Shown here piece by piece: positions 7,015-14,060 of a DNA stretch of 14,632 nt (position 1 is its first letter; each line of letters begins with the position of its first letter). The stretch lies in NCBI GenBank assembly GCA_019412865.1, contig DXOJ01000109.1, forward strand, positions 1-14,632, written 5' to 3'. The notes under the pieces were generated by a model, which did not search any database, was not told the DNA's origin, and worked only from the letters and a program-made list of their open reading frames with translations. Source of the stretch: Bacteroides sp. (lineage in GTDB: Bacteria; Bacteroidota; Bacteroidia; Bacteroidales; Bacteroidaceae). Position numbers and translations under genes: made by a program.

Positions 7015-8379
7015 ATGAAGAAGTTTATAGTATTGATTCTCGCTTTAAATATGTATTTGGGTGTGTTTGCCCAGTTTACTCCGGGAGATACCTTAAAATA
7101 TCGAATTAGTCTGAAAGACAAGGCGGCTACTGACTATTCCTTGCAGAAACCGGAAAAATATTTGTCTATAAAATCTATAGAACGGCGAAAGAAACAAGGA
7201 TTACCCATTGATTCCACCGATTTGCCGGTCTGCAAGAAATATGTAGATGCTATACGGAAGACGGGGGTTCATGTACTTGTGACGGGGAAATGGGATAATT
7301 TTGTTACTGTTTCTTGTAATGATAGTACTCTGATTGACGAAATAGCAAAGTTACCTTTTGTACATTCCACGGAAAGAGTGTGGAAAGGTATCACACAAAG
7401 AGTCTTTCAAAGAGATTCGCTAATAAATAAACCGGTACGTACCGATAGCCTTTACGGTCCTGCAATAACACAGGCGGCAATGAGTCGTGTTGATCTTCTG
7501 CATGATGCGGGCTTTAAGGGACAGGGAATGACCATTGCCGTGATTGATGCCGGATTCCATAATGTAGATAAGATTGATGCCATGAAAAATATCCATATTC
7601 TCGGGGTGCGTGACTTTGTGAATCCGGAGGCAGATATTTATGCGGAAAGCAGTCATGGAATGTCTGTATTGTCCTGTATGGCCATGAATCAGCCGCATGT
7701 GATGATTGGTACAGCTCCTGAAGCTTCTTATTGGTTGTTGCGTAGCGAGGACGAATATTCGGAGAATCTGGTAGAACAGGATTACTGGGCGGCAGCCATT
7801 GAGTTTGCGGATAGTGTAGGAGTGGATTTGGTGAATACATCGCTTGGATATTACTCATTTGATGATCCTGCGAAGAATTATAGATATCGTGACTTGAATG
7901 GTCATTATGCGTTGATGTCTCGTGAAGCTGCGAAGGCAGCCGATAAAGGAATGGTCGTTGTTTGTAGCGCTGGAAATTCGGGTGCAGGTTCGTGGAAGAA
8001 GATTACTCCTCCGGGAGACGCAGAGAATATAATAACGGTAGGAGCTGTAAATAAAAGGGGAGAATTGGCGCCGTTTTCTTCTGTTGGAAATACGGCTGAC
8101 GGACGTGTGAAACCGGATGTAGTGGCTGTCGGTCTGAATTCGGATGTGATGGGAACGGATGGTAATCTTCGCCGTGCCAACGGAACTTCTTTTTCTTCTC
8201 CGATTATGTGCGGTATGATAGCTTGTCTGTGGCAGGCTTGTCCGAAGCTGACAGCGAAGCAGATTATTGATTTGGTACGTCAATCGGGGGATAGAGCCGA
8301 TTTCCCGGATAACATATATGGATATGGTATTCCCGATTTGTGGAAGGCTTATCTAAACTTTTCTTCCAAGGAGAAATAA
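7015..8379 (+). CDS. Secreted S8 (subtilisin-like) serine peptidase
   Basis: A 454-residue subtilase with a signal peptide (1-20, ending VFAQ). A propeptide-like region (about 21-150) contains YLSIKSIERRKKQGLPIDS, as in many Bacteroidota S8 peptidases. The catalytic triad is complete: Asp178 in AVIDAGF, His214 in SSHGMSV and Ser392 in GTSFSSPIM, with oxyanion Asn321 in SAGNSG. The protein ends soon after the catalytic domain (LNFSSKEK), with no T9SS-type sorting domain or anchor, so it is likely a soluble periplasmic or secreted endopeptidase; the substrate is unknown. It starts 24 bases after mnmA and ends 12 bases before xseA, so it is probably carried on the same transcript although functionally unrelated. 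Confidence 0.93.
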   Translation: MKKFIVLILALNMYLGVFAQFTPGDTLKYRISLKDKAATDYSLQKPEKYLSIKSIERRKKQGLPIDSTDLPVCKKYVDAIRKTGVHVLVTGKWDNFVTVSCNDSTLIDEIAKLPFVHSTERVWKGITQRVFQRDSLINKPVRTDSLYGPAITQAAMSRVDLLHDAGFKGQGMTIAVIDAGFHNVDKIDAMKNIHILGVRDFVNPEADIYAESSHGMSVLSCMAMNQPHVMIGTAPEASYWLLRSEDEYSENLVEQDYWAAAIEFADSVGVDLVNTSLGYYSFDDPAKNYRYRDLNGHYALMSREAAKAADKGMVVVCSAGNSGAGSWKKITPPGDAENIITVGAVNKRGELAPFSSVGNTADGRVKPDVVAVGLNSDVMGTDGNLRRANGTSFSSPIMCGMIACLWQACPKLTAKQIIDLVRQSGDRADFPDNIYGYGIPDLWKAYLNFSSKEK

Positions 8380-8391
8380 GGTGACTGTTGT

Positions 8392-9681
8392 ATGATAAAC
8401 GCTATGAATAAGTCCAAGCAATCTGACTCACCCTCTTTGGGAGAGGGTGGGGAGAGGCTTTCTCTTTTAGAACTGAATGCACTCGTGCGCCGTAGTCTGG
8501 AGCAATGCCTGCCCGATGAATATTGGATACAGGCAGAGTTGAGCGATGTCCGTTCCAATACGACAGGGCATTGTTATCTGGAATTCGTGCAGAAAGATCC
8601 TCGCAGCAACAATCTCGTAGCCAAGGCACGCGGTATGATTTGGAATAATATCTACCGCTTGTTGAAACCTTATTTTGAGGAAACCACAGGGCAGCTATTT
8701 ACTTCCGGCATTAAGGTGTTGGTGAAAGTAACAGTTCAGTTTCATGAGCTATACGGTTATAGTCTGACGGTACTTGATATTGATCCTGCTTATACATTGG
8801 GAGATATGGCTCGTCGCCGTCGGGAAATATTATTGCAGTTGGAAGAGGAGGGAGTGTTGACGCTGAATAAAGAGCTTGAGATACCGATTCTTCCCCAGCG
8901 TATTGCTGTCATTTCTTCGGCTACTGCGGCCGGATATGGAGATTTCTGTCATCAGTTGCAGCACAATTCGGGCGGGTTCTTTTTCTATACGGAGCTTTTT
9001 CCGGCTTTAATGCAGGGAAATCAGGTGGAGGAATCCGTGTTGGCTGCTTTGGATCGTATTAATGCCCGCATCAATGAATTTGACGTAGTAGTCATCATTC
9101 GTGGCGGTGGAGCTACTTCCGATTTGTCCGGCTTTGATACTTATCTATTGGCAGCTGCATGTGCGCAATTTCCATTACCTATTATTACCGGTATTGGGCA
9201 TGAACGCGATGATACAGTGCTTGATTCCGTGGCTCATACCCGGGTGAAAACTCCTACGGCTGCTGCCGAACTCCTGATTCACCAGGTAGCGGAAGTCGCG
9301 GAGCATCTGGAAGAATTATCTATGCGGATTCAACAGGGAGCTTATATGCTTCTTGATCTGGAACGACGAAGGTTGGAAACTCTCCAAACCCGTATTCCCA
9401 ATCTTGTTCATCGCAAACTTGCGGACGCCCGTTTTTCTTTGCTGGCAGCAAAGAAAGATTTGTCACAGGTGACGAAAGCATTGGTGGCCCGTCAATCTCA
9501 CCGGTTGGAACTTTTGCAACAACGAATAGCGGACGCTTCTCCGGATAAACTCTTGAGTCGGGGATATAGTATTACGATAAAGGATGGGAAAGCGGTGACG
9601 GATGCTTCTTCACTGAAGCCGGGAGACCATTTGATAACCCGGCTATCGAAAGGAGAAGTTCGATCGGTGGTAGAAAAGTAA
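8392..9681 (+). CDS. xseA: Exodeoxyribonuclease VII large subunit
   Basis: XseA is the catalytic subunit of exonuclease VII, which with XseB degrades single-stranded DNA from both ends during repair and recombination. The 429-residue protein has the N-terminal OB-fold (about 24-130). The nuclease domain carries PQRIAVISSATAAGYGDF (168-185), the RGGGATSDLSGFD motif (237-249), GIGHERDDTVLD (267-278) and RVKTPTAAAE (284-293). A long coiled-coil region (about 298-390) binds XseB subunits. Two start codons are possible, ATG 8392 or ATG 8404; the second gives MNKSKQ. The usual protein start LSLLELN is preceded by an unusual SPSLGEGGER stretch encoded by a palindromic repeat (8429-8449). It follows the S8 gene by 12 bases and precedes xseB by 60. 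Confidence 0.95.
   Translation: MINAMNKSKQSDSPSLGEGGERLSLLELNALVRRSLEQCLPDEYWIQAELSDVRSNTTGHCYLEFVQKDPRSNNLVAKARGMIWNNIYRLLKPYFEETTGQLFTSGIKVLVKVTVQFHELYGYSLTVLDIDPAYTLGDMARRRREILLQLEEEGVLTLNKELEIPILPQRIAVISSATAAGYGDFCHQLQHNSGGFFFYTELFPALMQGNQVEESVLAALDRINARINEFDVVVIIRGGGATSDLSGFDTYLLAAACAQFPLPIITGIGHERDDTVLDSVAHTRVKTPTAAAELLIHQVAEVAEHLEELSMRIQQGAYMLLDLERRRLETLQTRIPNLVHRKLADARFSLLAAKKDLSQVTKALVARQSHRLELLQQRIADASPDKLLSRGYSITIKDGKAVTDASSLKPGDHLITRLSKGEVRSVVEK
8429..8449. repeat. Palindromic REP-like hairpin inside the 5' end of xseA
   Basis: CACCCTCT (8429-8436) pairs with AGAGGGTG (8442-8449) around a 5-base loop, followed by GGGGAGAGG. It is GC-rich compared with its surroundings and encodes SPSLGEGGER in the xseA frame. 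The string looks like a mobile palindromic repeat of the kind scattered through Bacteroidota genomes; that identification is from memory and needs a genome-wide count. Confidence 0.6.
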
Positions 9682-9741
9682 CTATCCGCCAAACGTGTAT
9701 TTGTAAAAACATTCATCATTAACCATTAAATATCAATCATC

Positions 9742-9951
9742 GTGGCAGCAAAAAAAGAAACATATTCCCAAGCGATGGAACGTCTTGAAAAGATCGTTCG
9801 CCAGATAGATAACAACGAACTGGATATCGACATTTTGAGTGAGAAAATAAAAGAAGCGAATGAAATTATTGCCTTTTGCAAGGATAAACTGACAAAAGCC
9901 GACCGGGAAGTCGAAAAATTATTGCAAGAAAAGAGGCAATCTGAAGAATAA
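9742..9951 (+). CDS. xseB: Exodeoxyribonuclease VII small subunit
   Basis: XseB is the small, helical, multi-copy subunit that coats the coiled coil of XseA and is needed for a functional exonuclease VII. The 69-residue protein contains the family core ETYSQAMERLEKIVRQID (6-23) and the second helix LSEKIKEANEIIAFCKDKL (32-50), with a charged tail. Length is normal. The start is a GTG at 9742: the frame has a stop at 9727-9729 and no ATG between it and the conserved ETYSQAM segment, so GTG is the only start that keeps the conserved N-terminus. It lies 60 bases after xseA in the same direction, consistent with coordinated subunit production. Confidence 0.93.
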   Translation: MAAKKETYSQAMERLEKIVRQIDNNELDIDILSEKIKEANEIIAFCKDKLTKADREVEKLLQEKRQSEE

Positions 9952-9955
9952 AAGT

Positions 9956-9963
9956 TATTTTTG
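9956..9963 (+). promoter_or_regulatory. Possible -7 box before ilvE
   Basis: TATTTTTG matches TAnnTTTG and lies just after the xseB stop, about 38 bases before the ilvE ATG. No TTTG is seen at the -33 distance, so this is weak; ilvE could instead be read through from xseB. Confidence 0.3.
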
Positions 9964-10001
9964 CGTTTCAATGCATAGAAAATAAACTAATACATAACAA
10001 T

Positions 10002-11021
10002 ATGAAAGAAATAGACTGGGCGAATCTGTCGTTCGGATATATGAAGACAGATTACAATGTGAGAATCAATTTCCGTAATGGTGCATGGGGAGAACTGGAG
10101 GTAAGCAGTGAAGAACACCTTAATTTGCACATGGCGGCAACCTGTTTACATTATGGTCAGGAAGCCTTTGAAGGGCTGAAAGCATTCCGTGGAAAAGATG
10201 GAAAAGTTCGTATTTTCCGTTTGGAAGAAAATGCTGCCCGTTTGCAATCTACTTGCCAGGGAATTCTGATGGCAGAACTTCCGACAGAACGGTTCAAAGA
10301 AGCAATCCTGAAAGTGGTGAAGCTGAATGAACGTTTTATTCCTCCTTATGAAACCGGTGCTTCTCTTTACATTCGTCCGTTGTTGATCGGAACAAGTGCC
10401 CAGGTAGGCGTGCATCCTGCAGAAGAGTATATGTTTGTGGTATTCGTAACTCCGGTAGGACCGTACTTCAAAGGTGGTTTCTCTACCAATCCGTACGTTA
10501 TCATTCGTGAGTTTGACCGTGCTGCTCCTCATGGAACAGGTATTTATAAAGTGGGTGGTAACTATGCAGCCAGTCTCCGTGCTAACAAGAAAGCACACGA
10601 TTTGGGCTATTCCTGTGAGTTCTATCTCGATGCGAAAGAAAAGAAATATATTGATGAATGTGGTGCTGCCAACTTCTTCGGTATTAAGGATAATACATAT
10701 ATCACTCCGAAATCATCTTCTATTTTGCCTTCTATTACCAATAAGAGCTTGATGCAGTTGGCAGAGGATATGGGTATCAAGGTAGAACGCCGTCCGATAC
10801 CGGAAGAAGAACTGGAAACATTTGAGGAAGCAGGTGCTTGTGGTACTGCTGCAGTAATCAGCCCGATTCAACGTATTGATGATTTGGAAAATGGAAAATC
10901 TTATGTGATCTCTAAAGATGGTAAGCCGGGACCAATCTGTACAAAATTGTATAATAAGCTCCGTGGAATTCAGTATGGTGACGAACCGGATACGCATGGC
11001 TGGGTGACAATTGTGGAATAA
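10002..11021 (+). CDS. ilvE: Branched-chain amino acid aminotransferase
   Basis: This PLP-dependent fold-type IV enzyme transfers amino groups between glutamate and the 2-oxo acids of leucine, isoleucine and valine, the last step of their synthesis and first of their breakdown. The 339-residue length fits the type II (eukaryote/Bacteroidota-like) BCAT group. Visible motifs: FEGLKAFRG (56-64), SLYIRPLLIGT (121-131), the PLP lysine Lys183 in GIYKVGGNYAASL (180-192), YIDECGAANFFG (216-227) and the phosphate-binding GTAAVISPI (281-289). It is cytoplasmic. It lies 50 bases after xseB and 45 before the DUF975 gene. No attenuator or leader peptide is visible upstream in the short gap, so any amino-acid control is not evident from sequence. 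Confidence 0.95.
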   Translation: MKEIDWANLSFGYMKTDYNVRINFRNGAWGELEVSSEEHLNLHMAATCLHYGQEAFEGLKAFRGKDGKVRIFRLEENAARLQSTCQGILMAELPTERFKEAILKVVKLNERFIPPYETGASLYIRPLLIGTSAQVGVHPAEEYMFVVFVTPVGPYFKGGFSTNPYVIIREFDRAAPHGTGIYKVGGNYAASLRANKKAHDLGYSCEFYLDAKEKKYIDECGAANFFGIKDNTYITPKSSSILPSITNKSLMQLAEDMGIKVERRPIPEEELETFEEAGACGTAAVISPIQRIDDLENGKSYVISKDGKPGPICTKLYNKLRGIQYGDEPDTHGWVTIVE

Positions 11022-11066
11022 CTGTATATTATGAAATAACACATTTGTCAATTAATATTATTCACT

Positions 11067-11690
11067 ATGTTAAAACAAAATTCAGAACTACGTGCCCAGG
11101 CGCGTGAGGCACTTCGAGGCAAGTGGCCTATGGCAGCCGTTGCTGCACTTATTTATTCAGCAATTGTCGGTGGATTATCTGCTATCCCTATGATTGGAAG
11201 TTTATGTTCCTTGTTTGTCGGACTTCCGGTTGCATACGGTTTTACTATTGTAATGCTTGGTGTATGTAGAGGCAAAGAGATTGACTTTGGTGTTTTGTTC
11301 GAAGGTTTCCAGGATTATGGACGTATTTTTGTAACTATGTTGCTTCAGGCTGTCTATACAGCTTTGTGGTCACTGTTGCTGGTTATACCGGGTATCATTA
11401 AGTCTTATTCTTATGCAATGACATCCTTTATTTTGAAAGATGAACCGGAAATGAAAAACAATGCAGCTATTGAGAAAAGTATGGCTATGATGGAAGGAAA
11501 CAAGATGAAATTGTTCATGCTTGATCTAAGCTTCATTGGCTGGGCTATCCTTTGTATTTTCACTTTGGGTATTGGACTTCTTTTCCTGCAACCGTATGTT
11601 GCTATTTCCCGTGCTGCTTTCTATGAAGATTTGAAAGCACAACAAGGTGGAAATGTAGAGGTAAACGTTGAAGTGAATGTTGAGATTTGA
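11067..11690 (+). CDS. DUF975-family integral membrane protein
   Basis: A 207-residue inner-membrane protein of the DUF975 family; no biochemical function is known. It has a short cytoplasmic-looking start rich in Ala, Arg and Glu (ELRAQAREALRGKW, 7-20), then hydrophobic segments at about 22-66, 86-111 and 150-182. The family-typical LLVIPGIIKSYSYAMTSFIL (104-123) and the AIEKSMAMMEGNKMKLF segment (134-150) are clear. The C-terminus is an odd repetitive tail, NVEVNVEVNVEI (196-207). It follows ilvE by 45 bases on the same strand and is closed by the terminator at 11718-11756, so ilvE-DUF975 may form one unit. Confidence 0.85.
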   Translation: MLKQNSELRAQAREALRGKWPMAAVAALIYSAIVGGLSAIPMIGSLCSLFVGLPVAYGFTIVMLGVCRGKEIDFGVLFEGFQDYGRIFVTMLLQAVYTALWSLLLVIPGIIKSYSYAMTSFILKDEPEMKNNAAIEKSMAMMEGNKMKLFMLDLSFIGWAILCIFTLGIGLLFLQPYVAISRAAFYEDLKAQQGGNVEVNVEVNVEI

Positions 11691-11717
11691 TAAGACGAAT
11701 CATTCAGTACTATAGAA

Positions 11718-11756
11718 GAATGGAGCATGGAGAAATCTGTGCTCCATTTCTTTTTG
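11718..11756 (+). terminator. Rho-independent terminator after the DUF975 gene
   Basis: A 9-bp stem (AATGGAGCA at 11719-11727 with TGCTCCATT at 11740-11748), extendable by one G-T pair, has a 12-nt loop and a T-rich tail TTTCTTTTTG. It ends within the -33 box of the trmB promoter. Confidence 0.8.
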
Positions 11757-11783
11757 TCGGTTGCATCAAAATCAGTACCTTTG
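11753..11783 (+). promoter_or_regulatory. Promoter of trmB
   Basis: TTTG (11753-11756), a 19-bp spacer and TACCTTTG (11776-11783) match the Bacteroides consensus at ideal spacing. The -33 box is made from the T-run of the preceding terminator. Transcription should begin near 11788, so translation must start at ATG 11803 and not at the upstream in-frame TTG (11761). Confidence 0.78.
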
Positions 11784-11802
11784 CGACCTAATCAGGATTG
11801 AT

Positions 11803-12561
11803 ATGGGAAAGAATAAATTAGAAAAGTTTGCCGATATGGCGAGTTATCCACACGTGTTCGAATATCCTTATTCGGCGGTAGATAACGTGCCTTTTGACAT
11901 GAAAGGGAAATGGCATAAGGAGTTTTTTAAAAACGATCATCCGATTGTGCTCGAGCTGGGTTGCGGACGTGGTGAGTATACCGTCGGCCTGGGTAAGATG
12001 TTCCCCGAAAAGAACTTTATAGCAGTGGATATAAAAGGTGCCCGTATGTGGACAGGAGCAACGGAGTCATTACAGGACGGAATGAAGAATGTCGCTTTCC
12101 TGCGTACCAATATTGAAATCATCGAGCGTTTTTTTGCCGAAGGAGAAGTGAGTGAAATATGGCTAACCTTCTCTGATCCGCAAATGAAGAAAGCAACCAA
12201 GCGACTGACCTCTACCTATTTTATGGAAAGGTATCGCAAATTCTTGCAACCGAATGGTATTATCCACCTGAAAACGGACAGCAACTTTATGTTTACCTAT
12301 ACAAAATACATGATTGAGGCAAACAAACTTCCGGTTGAGTTTATGACTGAAGATCTATATCATTCTGATCTGGTAGATAATATTCTCGGTATTAAAACCT
12401 ATTATGAACAACAATGGCTGGATCGTGGTTTAGATATTAAGTATATCAAATTTCGGCTTCCGCAGGAAGGTAAACTGCAAGAGCCGGATGTAGAAATAGA
12501 GCTTGATCCCTATCGTAGCTACAATCGCAGCAAGCGTAGCGGTCTAAGCACAAGCAAATAG
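11803..12561 (+). CDS. trmB: tRNA (guanine-N7)-methyltransferase
   Basis: TrmB is a cytoplasmic SAM-dependent enzyme that forms 7-methylguanosine at position 46 of tRNA variable loops. With the ATG at 11803 it is 252 residues. The Rossmann SAM-binding motif is [12 protein letters not shown] (49-60), with acidic Asp76 in [11 protein letters not shown]. Motif [15 protein letters not shown] (121-135) corresponds to the family FPDPWxKxRHxKRR catalytic/tRNA-binding stretch. [10 protein letters not shown] (153-162) and the [11 protein letters not shown] segment (199-209) are also conserved. The C-terminal 30 residues are charged and variable. The frame stays open back to a TTG at 11761, but that codon lies inside the promoter, so I reject it. 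mrp follows after 90 bases. Confidence 0.94.
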   Translation: MGKNKLEKFADMASYPHVFEYPYSAVDNVPFDMKGKWHKEFFKNDHPIVLELGCGRGEYTVGLGKMFPEKNFIAVDIKGARMWTGATESLQDGMKNVAFLRTNIEIIERFFAEGEVSEIWLTFSDPQMKKATKRLTSTYFMERYRKFLQPNGIIHLKTDSNFMFTYTKYMIEANKLPVEFMTEDLYHSDLVDNILGIKTYYEQQWLDRGLDIKYIKFRLPQEGKLQEPDVEIELDPYRSYNRSKRSGLSTSK

Positions 12562-12614
12562 CTTGCCGGGACAATCATCCTAAAGTGAACCGGCAGCCAC
12601 CTGAACAGTGACTT

Positions 12615-12649
12615 TAAATTGTAAATTGTAAATCGTCAAATAGTAAATA
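12615..12649. repeat. Degenerate heptad repeat upstream of mrp
   Basis: Five consecutive 7-base units end two bases before the mrp ATG: TAAATTG, TAAATTG, TAAATCG, TCAAATA, GTAAATA. The first two are identical and later units drift. The phase is exact. It overlaps the expected leader or promoter of mrp, where I see no complete -33/-7 pair. Confidence 0.6.
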
Positions 12650-12651
12650 AA

Positions 12652-13752
12652 ATGACTCTCTATCCTAAATTGATATTGGATGCATTGGCAACGGTGCGTT
12701 ATCCCGGTACGGGAAAGAATTTGGTGGAAGCGGAGATGGTTGCCGATAATCTCCGTATTGATGGTATGACTGTCAGCTTTTCATTGATCTTTGAGAAACC
12801 GACTGATCCATTTATGAAATCAATGTTGAAAGCTGCGGAAACAGCTATTCATACGTATGTTTCTCCTGATGTGCAGGTAACAATCACAGCAGAGAGTAAG
12901 CAAGCCGCTCGTCCGGAAGTTGGCAAGCTCCTTCCACAAGTGAAGAATATAGTGGGTATATCTTCCGGTAAAGGTGGAGTAGGTAAGTCTACGGTGTCTG
13001 CGAACTTGGCAGTTGCTTTGGCTAAATTAGGCTATAAGGTTGGTTTGCTCGATGCTGATATTTTCGGTCCTTCCATGCCTAAGATGTTTCAGGTGGAGGA
13101 TGCACGCCCCTATGCTGAACGTATAGATGGTCGTGACATGATTATTCCGGTAGAGAAGTATGGCGTGAAATTATTGTCTATCGGTTTCTTTGTCGATCCG
13201 GATCAGGCAACTTTGTGGCGTGGCGGAATGGCAAGTAATGCGTTGAAACAGTTGATAGCTGATGCAGCCTGGGGAGATTTGGATTATTTCCTGATAGACC
13301 TTCCTCCCGGAACCAGTGACATTCATTTGACGGTTGTTCAAACATTGGCCATGACAGGAGCGATTGTTGTCAGCACTCCGCAAGCGGTTGCTTTGGCAGA
13401 TGCCCGTAAGGGAATCAATATGTTCACCAACGATAAGGTAAATGTACCTATTCTCGGTTTGGTTGAGAATATGGCTTGGTTTACTCCCGCTGAACTACCC
13501 GAGAATAAATACTATATCTTTGGTAAAGAAGGTGCCAAGAAACTGGCTGAAGAAATGAATGTTCCTTTGTTGGGGCAGATTCCTATCGTGCAAAGCATCT
13601 GTGAAGGAGGAGATAATGGTACTCCCGTTGCGTTGGATGAAGACTCCGTGACCGGACGCGCTTTCTTATCCCTGGCTGCCAGTGTTGTTCGTCAGGTAGA
13701 TCGCCGGAATGTAGAGATGGCTCCGACTCAAATCGTGGAAATGCATAAATAA
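12652..13752 (+). CDS. Mrp/ApbC-type P-loop ATPase, Fe-S cluster carrier
   Basis: A 366-residue cytoplasmic protein of the Mrp/NBP35 family, members of which bind and transfer Fe-S clusters to apoproteins. The N-terminus (about 1-80) is a MIP18/DUF59-type Fe-S assembly domain. The deviant Walker A GKGGVGKS is at 106-113, DADIFGPSMP at 134-143, and the Walker B-like FLIDLPPGTSDIHL at 213-226, all typical. The usual C-terminal CxxC that bridges the cluster between monomers is absent: after ENMAWF (272-277) the sequence goes TPAELPENKYYIFG with no cysteine. The only cysteine in the protein is Cys317. So either the cluster is held differently or this form has another role. It follows trmB by 90 bases and is ended by the strong terminator at 13803-13851. 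Also called ApbC in some annotations. Confidence 0.92.
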   Translation: MTLYPKLILDALATVRYPGTGKNLVEAEMVADNLRIDGMTVSFSLIFEKPTDPFMKSMLKAAETAIHTYVSPDVQVTITAESKQAARPEVGKLLPQVKNIVGISSGKGGVGKSTVSANLAVALAKLGYKVGLLDADIFGPSMPKMFQVEDARPYAERIDGRDMIIPVEKYGVKLLSIGFFVDPDQATLWRGGMASNALKQLIADAAWGDLDYFLIDLPPGTSDIHLTVVQTLAMTGAIVVSTPQAVALADARKGINMFTNDKVNVPILGLVENMAWFTPAELPENKYYIFGKEGAKKLAEEMNVPLLGQIPIVQSICEGGDNGTPVALDEDSVTGRAFLSLAASVVRQVDRRNVEMAPTQIVEMHK

Positions 13753-13802
13753 ATGGAATCTGGAGTTGGATAGCTTTGCAGTAAGTTATCCATAGGATAT
13801 AG

Positions 13803-13851
13803 AGCGAGCCTCTGTAGTCTTTTCAAAGACTATGGAGGCTCGTTTATTTAT
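13803..13851 (+). terminator. Strong rho-independent terminator after mrp
   Basis: A long hairpin pairs CGAGCCTC (13805-13812) with GAGGCTCG (13835-13842), then continues through two G-T wobbles and GTCTTT/AAAGAC-type pairs to a loop of about 4 bases. In total some 17 pairs are followed by TTTATTTATT. It closes the trmB-mrp region. Confidence 0.88.
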
Positions 13852-13862
13852 TAGGATCATAT

Positions 13863-13885
13863 AGAATCCGTTGTTGGCGGATTCT
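13863..13885. repeat. Small inverted repeat
   Basis: AGAATCCG (13863-13870) and CGGATTCT (13878-13885) form a perfect 8-bp stem with a 7-base loop. Only a weak T-run follows (CTTCT). It may act as a back-up terminator for either strand or be a remnant of a repeat. Confidence 0.5.
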
Positions 13886-13895
13886 CTTCTACAAA

Positions 13896-13976
13896 ATAGT
13901 GACGCTATCCAATATAAATAGTGACGGTATATGACAACGATACCGTCACTATCCTAAGCATATACCGTCACTATTT
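13896..13976. repeat. Four-copy 13-mer array, 22-bp period, ++-- orientation
   Basis: Copies of ATAGTGACGGTAT lie at 13896-13908 (one mismatch, GCTAT), 13918-13930, and inverted as ATACCGTCACTAT at 13940-13952 and 13962-13974. Starts are exactly 22 bp apart, with 9-bp unrelated spacers. The second and fourth copies extend to a 17-bp inverted repeat (13916-13932 with 13960-13976) followed by seven T's, so the right half can also act as a terminator. Alternative pairing of copy 2 with copy 3 is possible. It lies between convergent genes. Function is not known to me. Confidence 0.85.
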
Positions 13977-14060
13977 TTTTCTATATCAATCAGGAGTCTT
14001 GCGTTTATTTATGGCGTATATCAACAACGATTTCTGCTTGATCTATTTTTTACGTTTGAA

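Larger units (their letters stand above)
13753..14060. other. Gene-free convergent interval (308 bases)
   Basis: No convincing coding sequence is present; an open 80-codon frame from 13921 uses repeat DNA and antisense of the thioredoxin gene. In order it holds a TAnnTTTG-like box (TAGCTTTG, 13771-13778), a 13-bp palindrome (13787-13799), the mrp terminator, a second small hairpin, the four-copy 13-mer array, and about 85 bases of featureless AT-rich DNA before the minus-strand stop at 14061. Confidence 0.8.

Noticed and set aside
11761..11802. Upstream TTG start extending trmB by 14 residues
   Set aside because: The codon overlaps the promoter and precedes the predicted transcription start; the extension is not TrmB-like.
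12563..12596. Hairpin TTGCCGG/CCGGCAG after trmB as a terminator
   Set aside because: Only about 6-7 pairs with a 20-base loop and no T-run; too weak to call, and trmB-mrp may be cotranscribed.
13896..13974. CRISPR-like array
   Set aside because: Repeats are only 13 bp, spacers 9 bp, orientation flips half way, and no cas gene is nearby.
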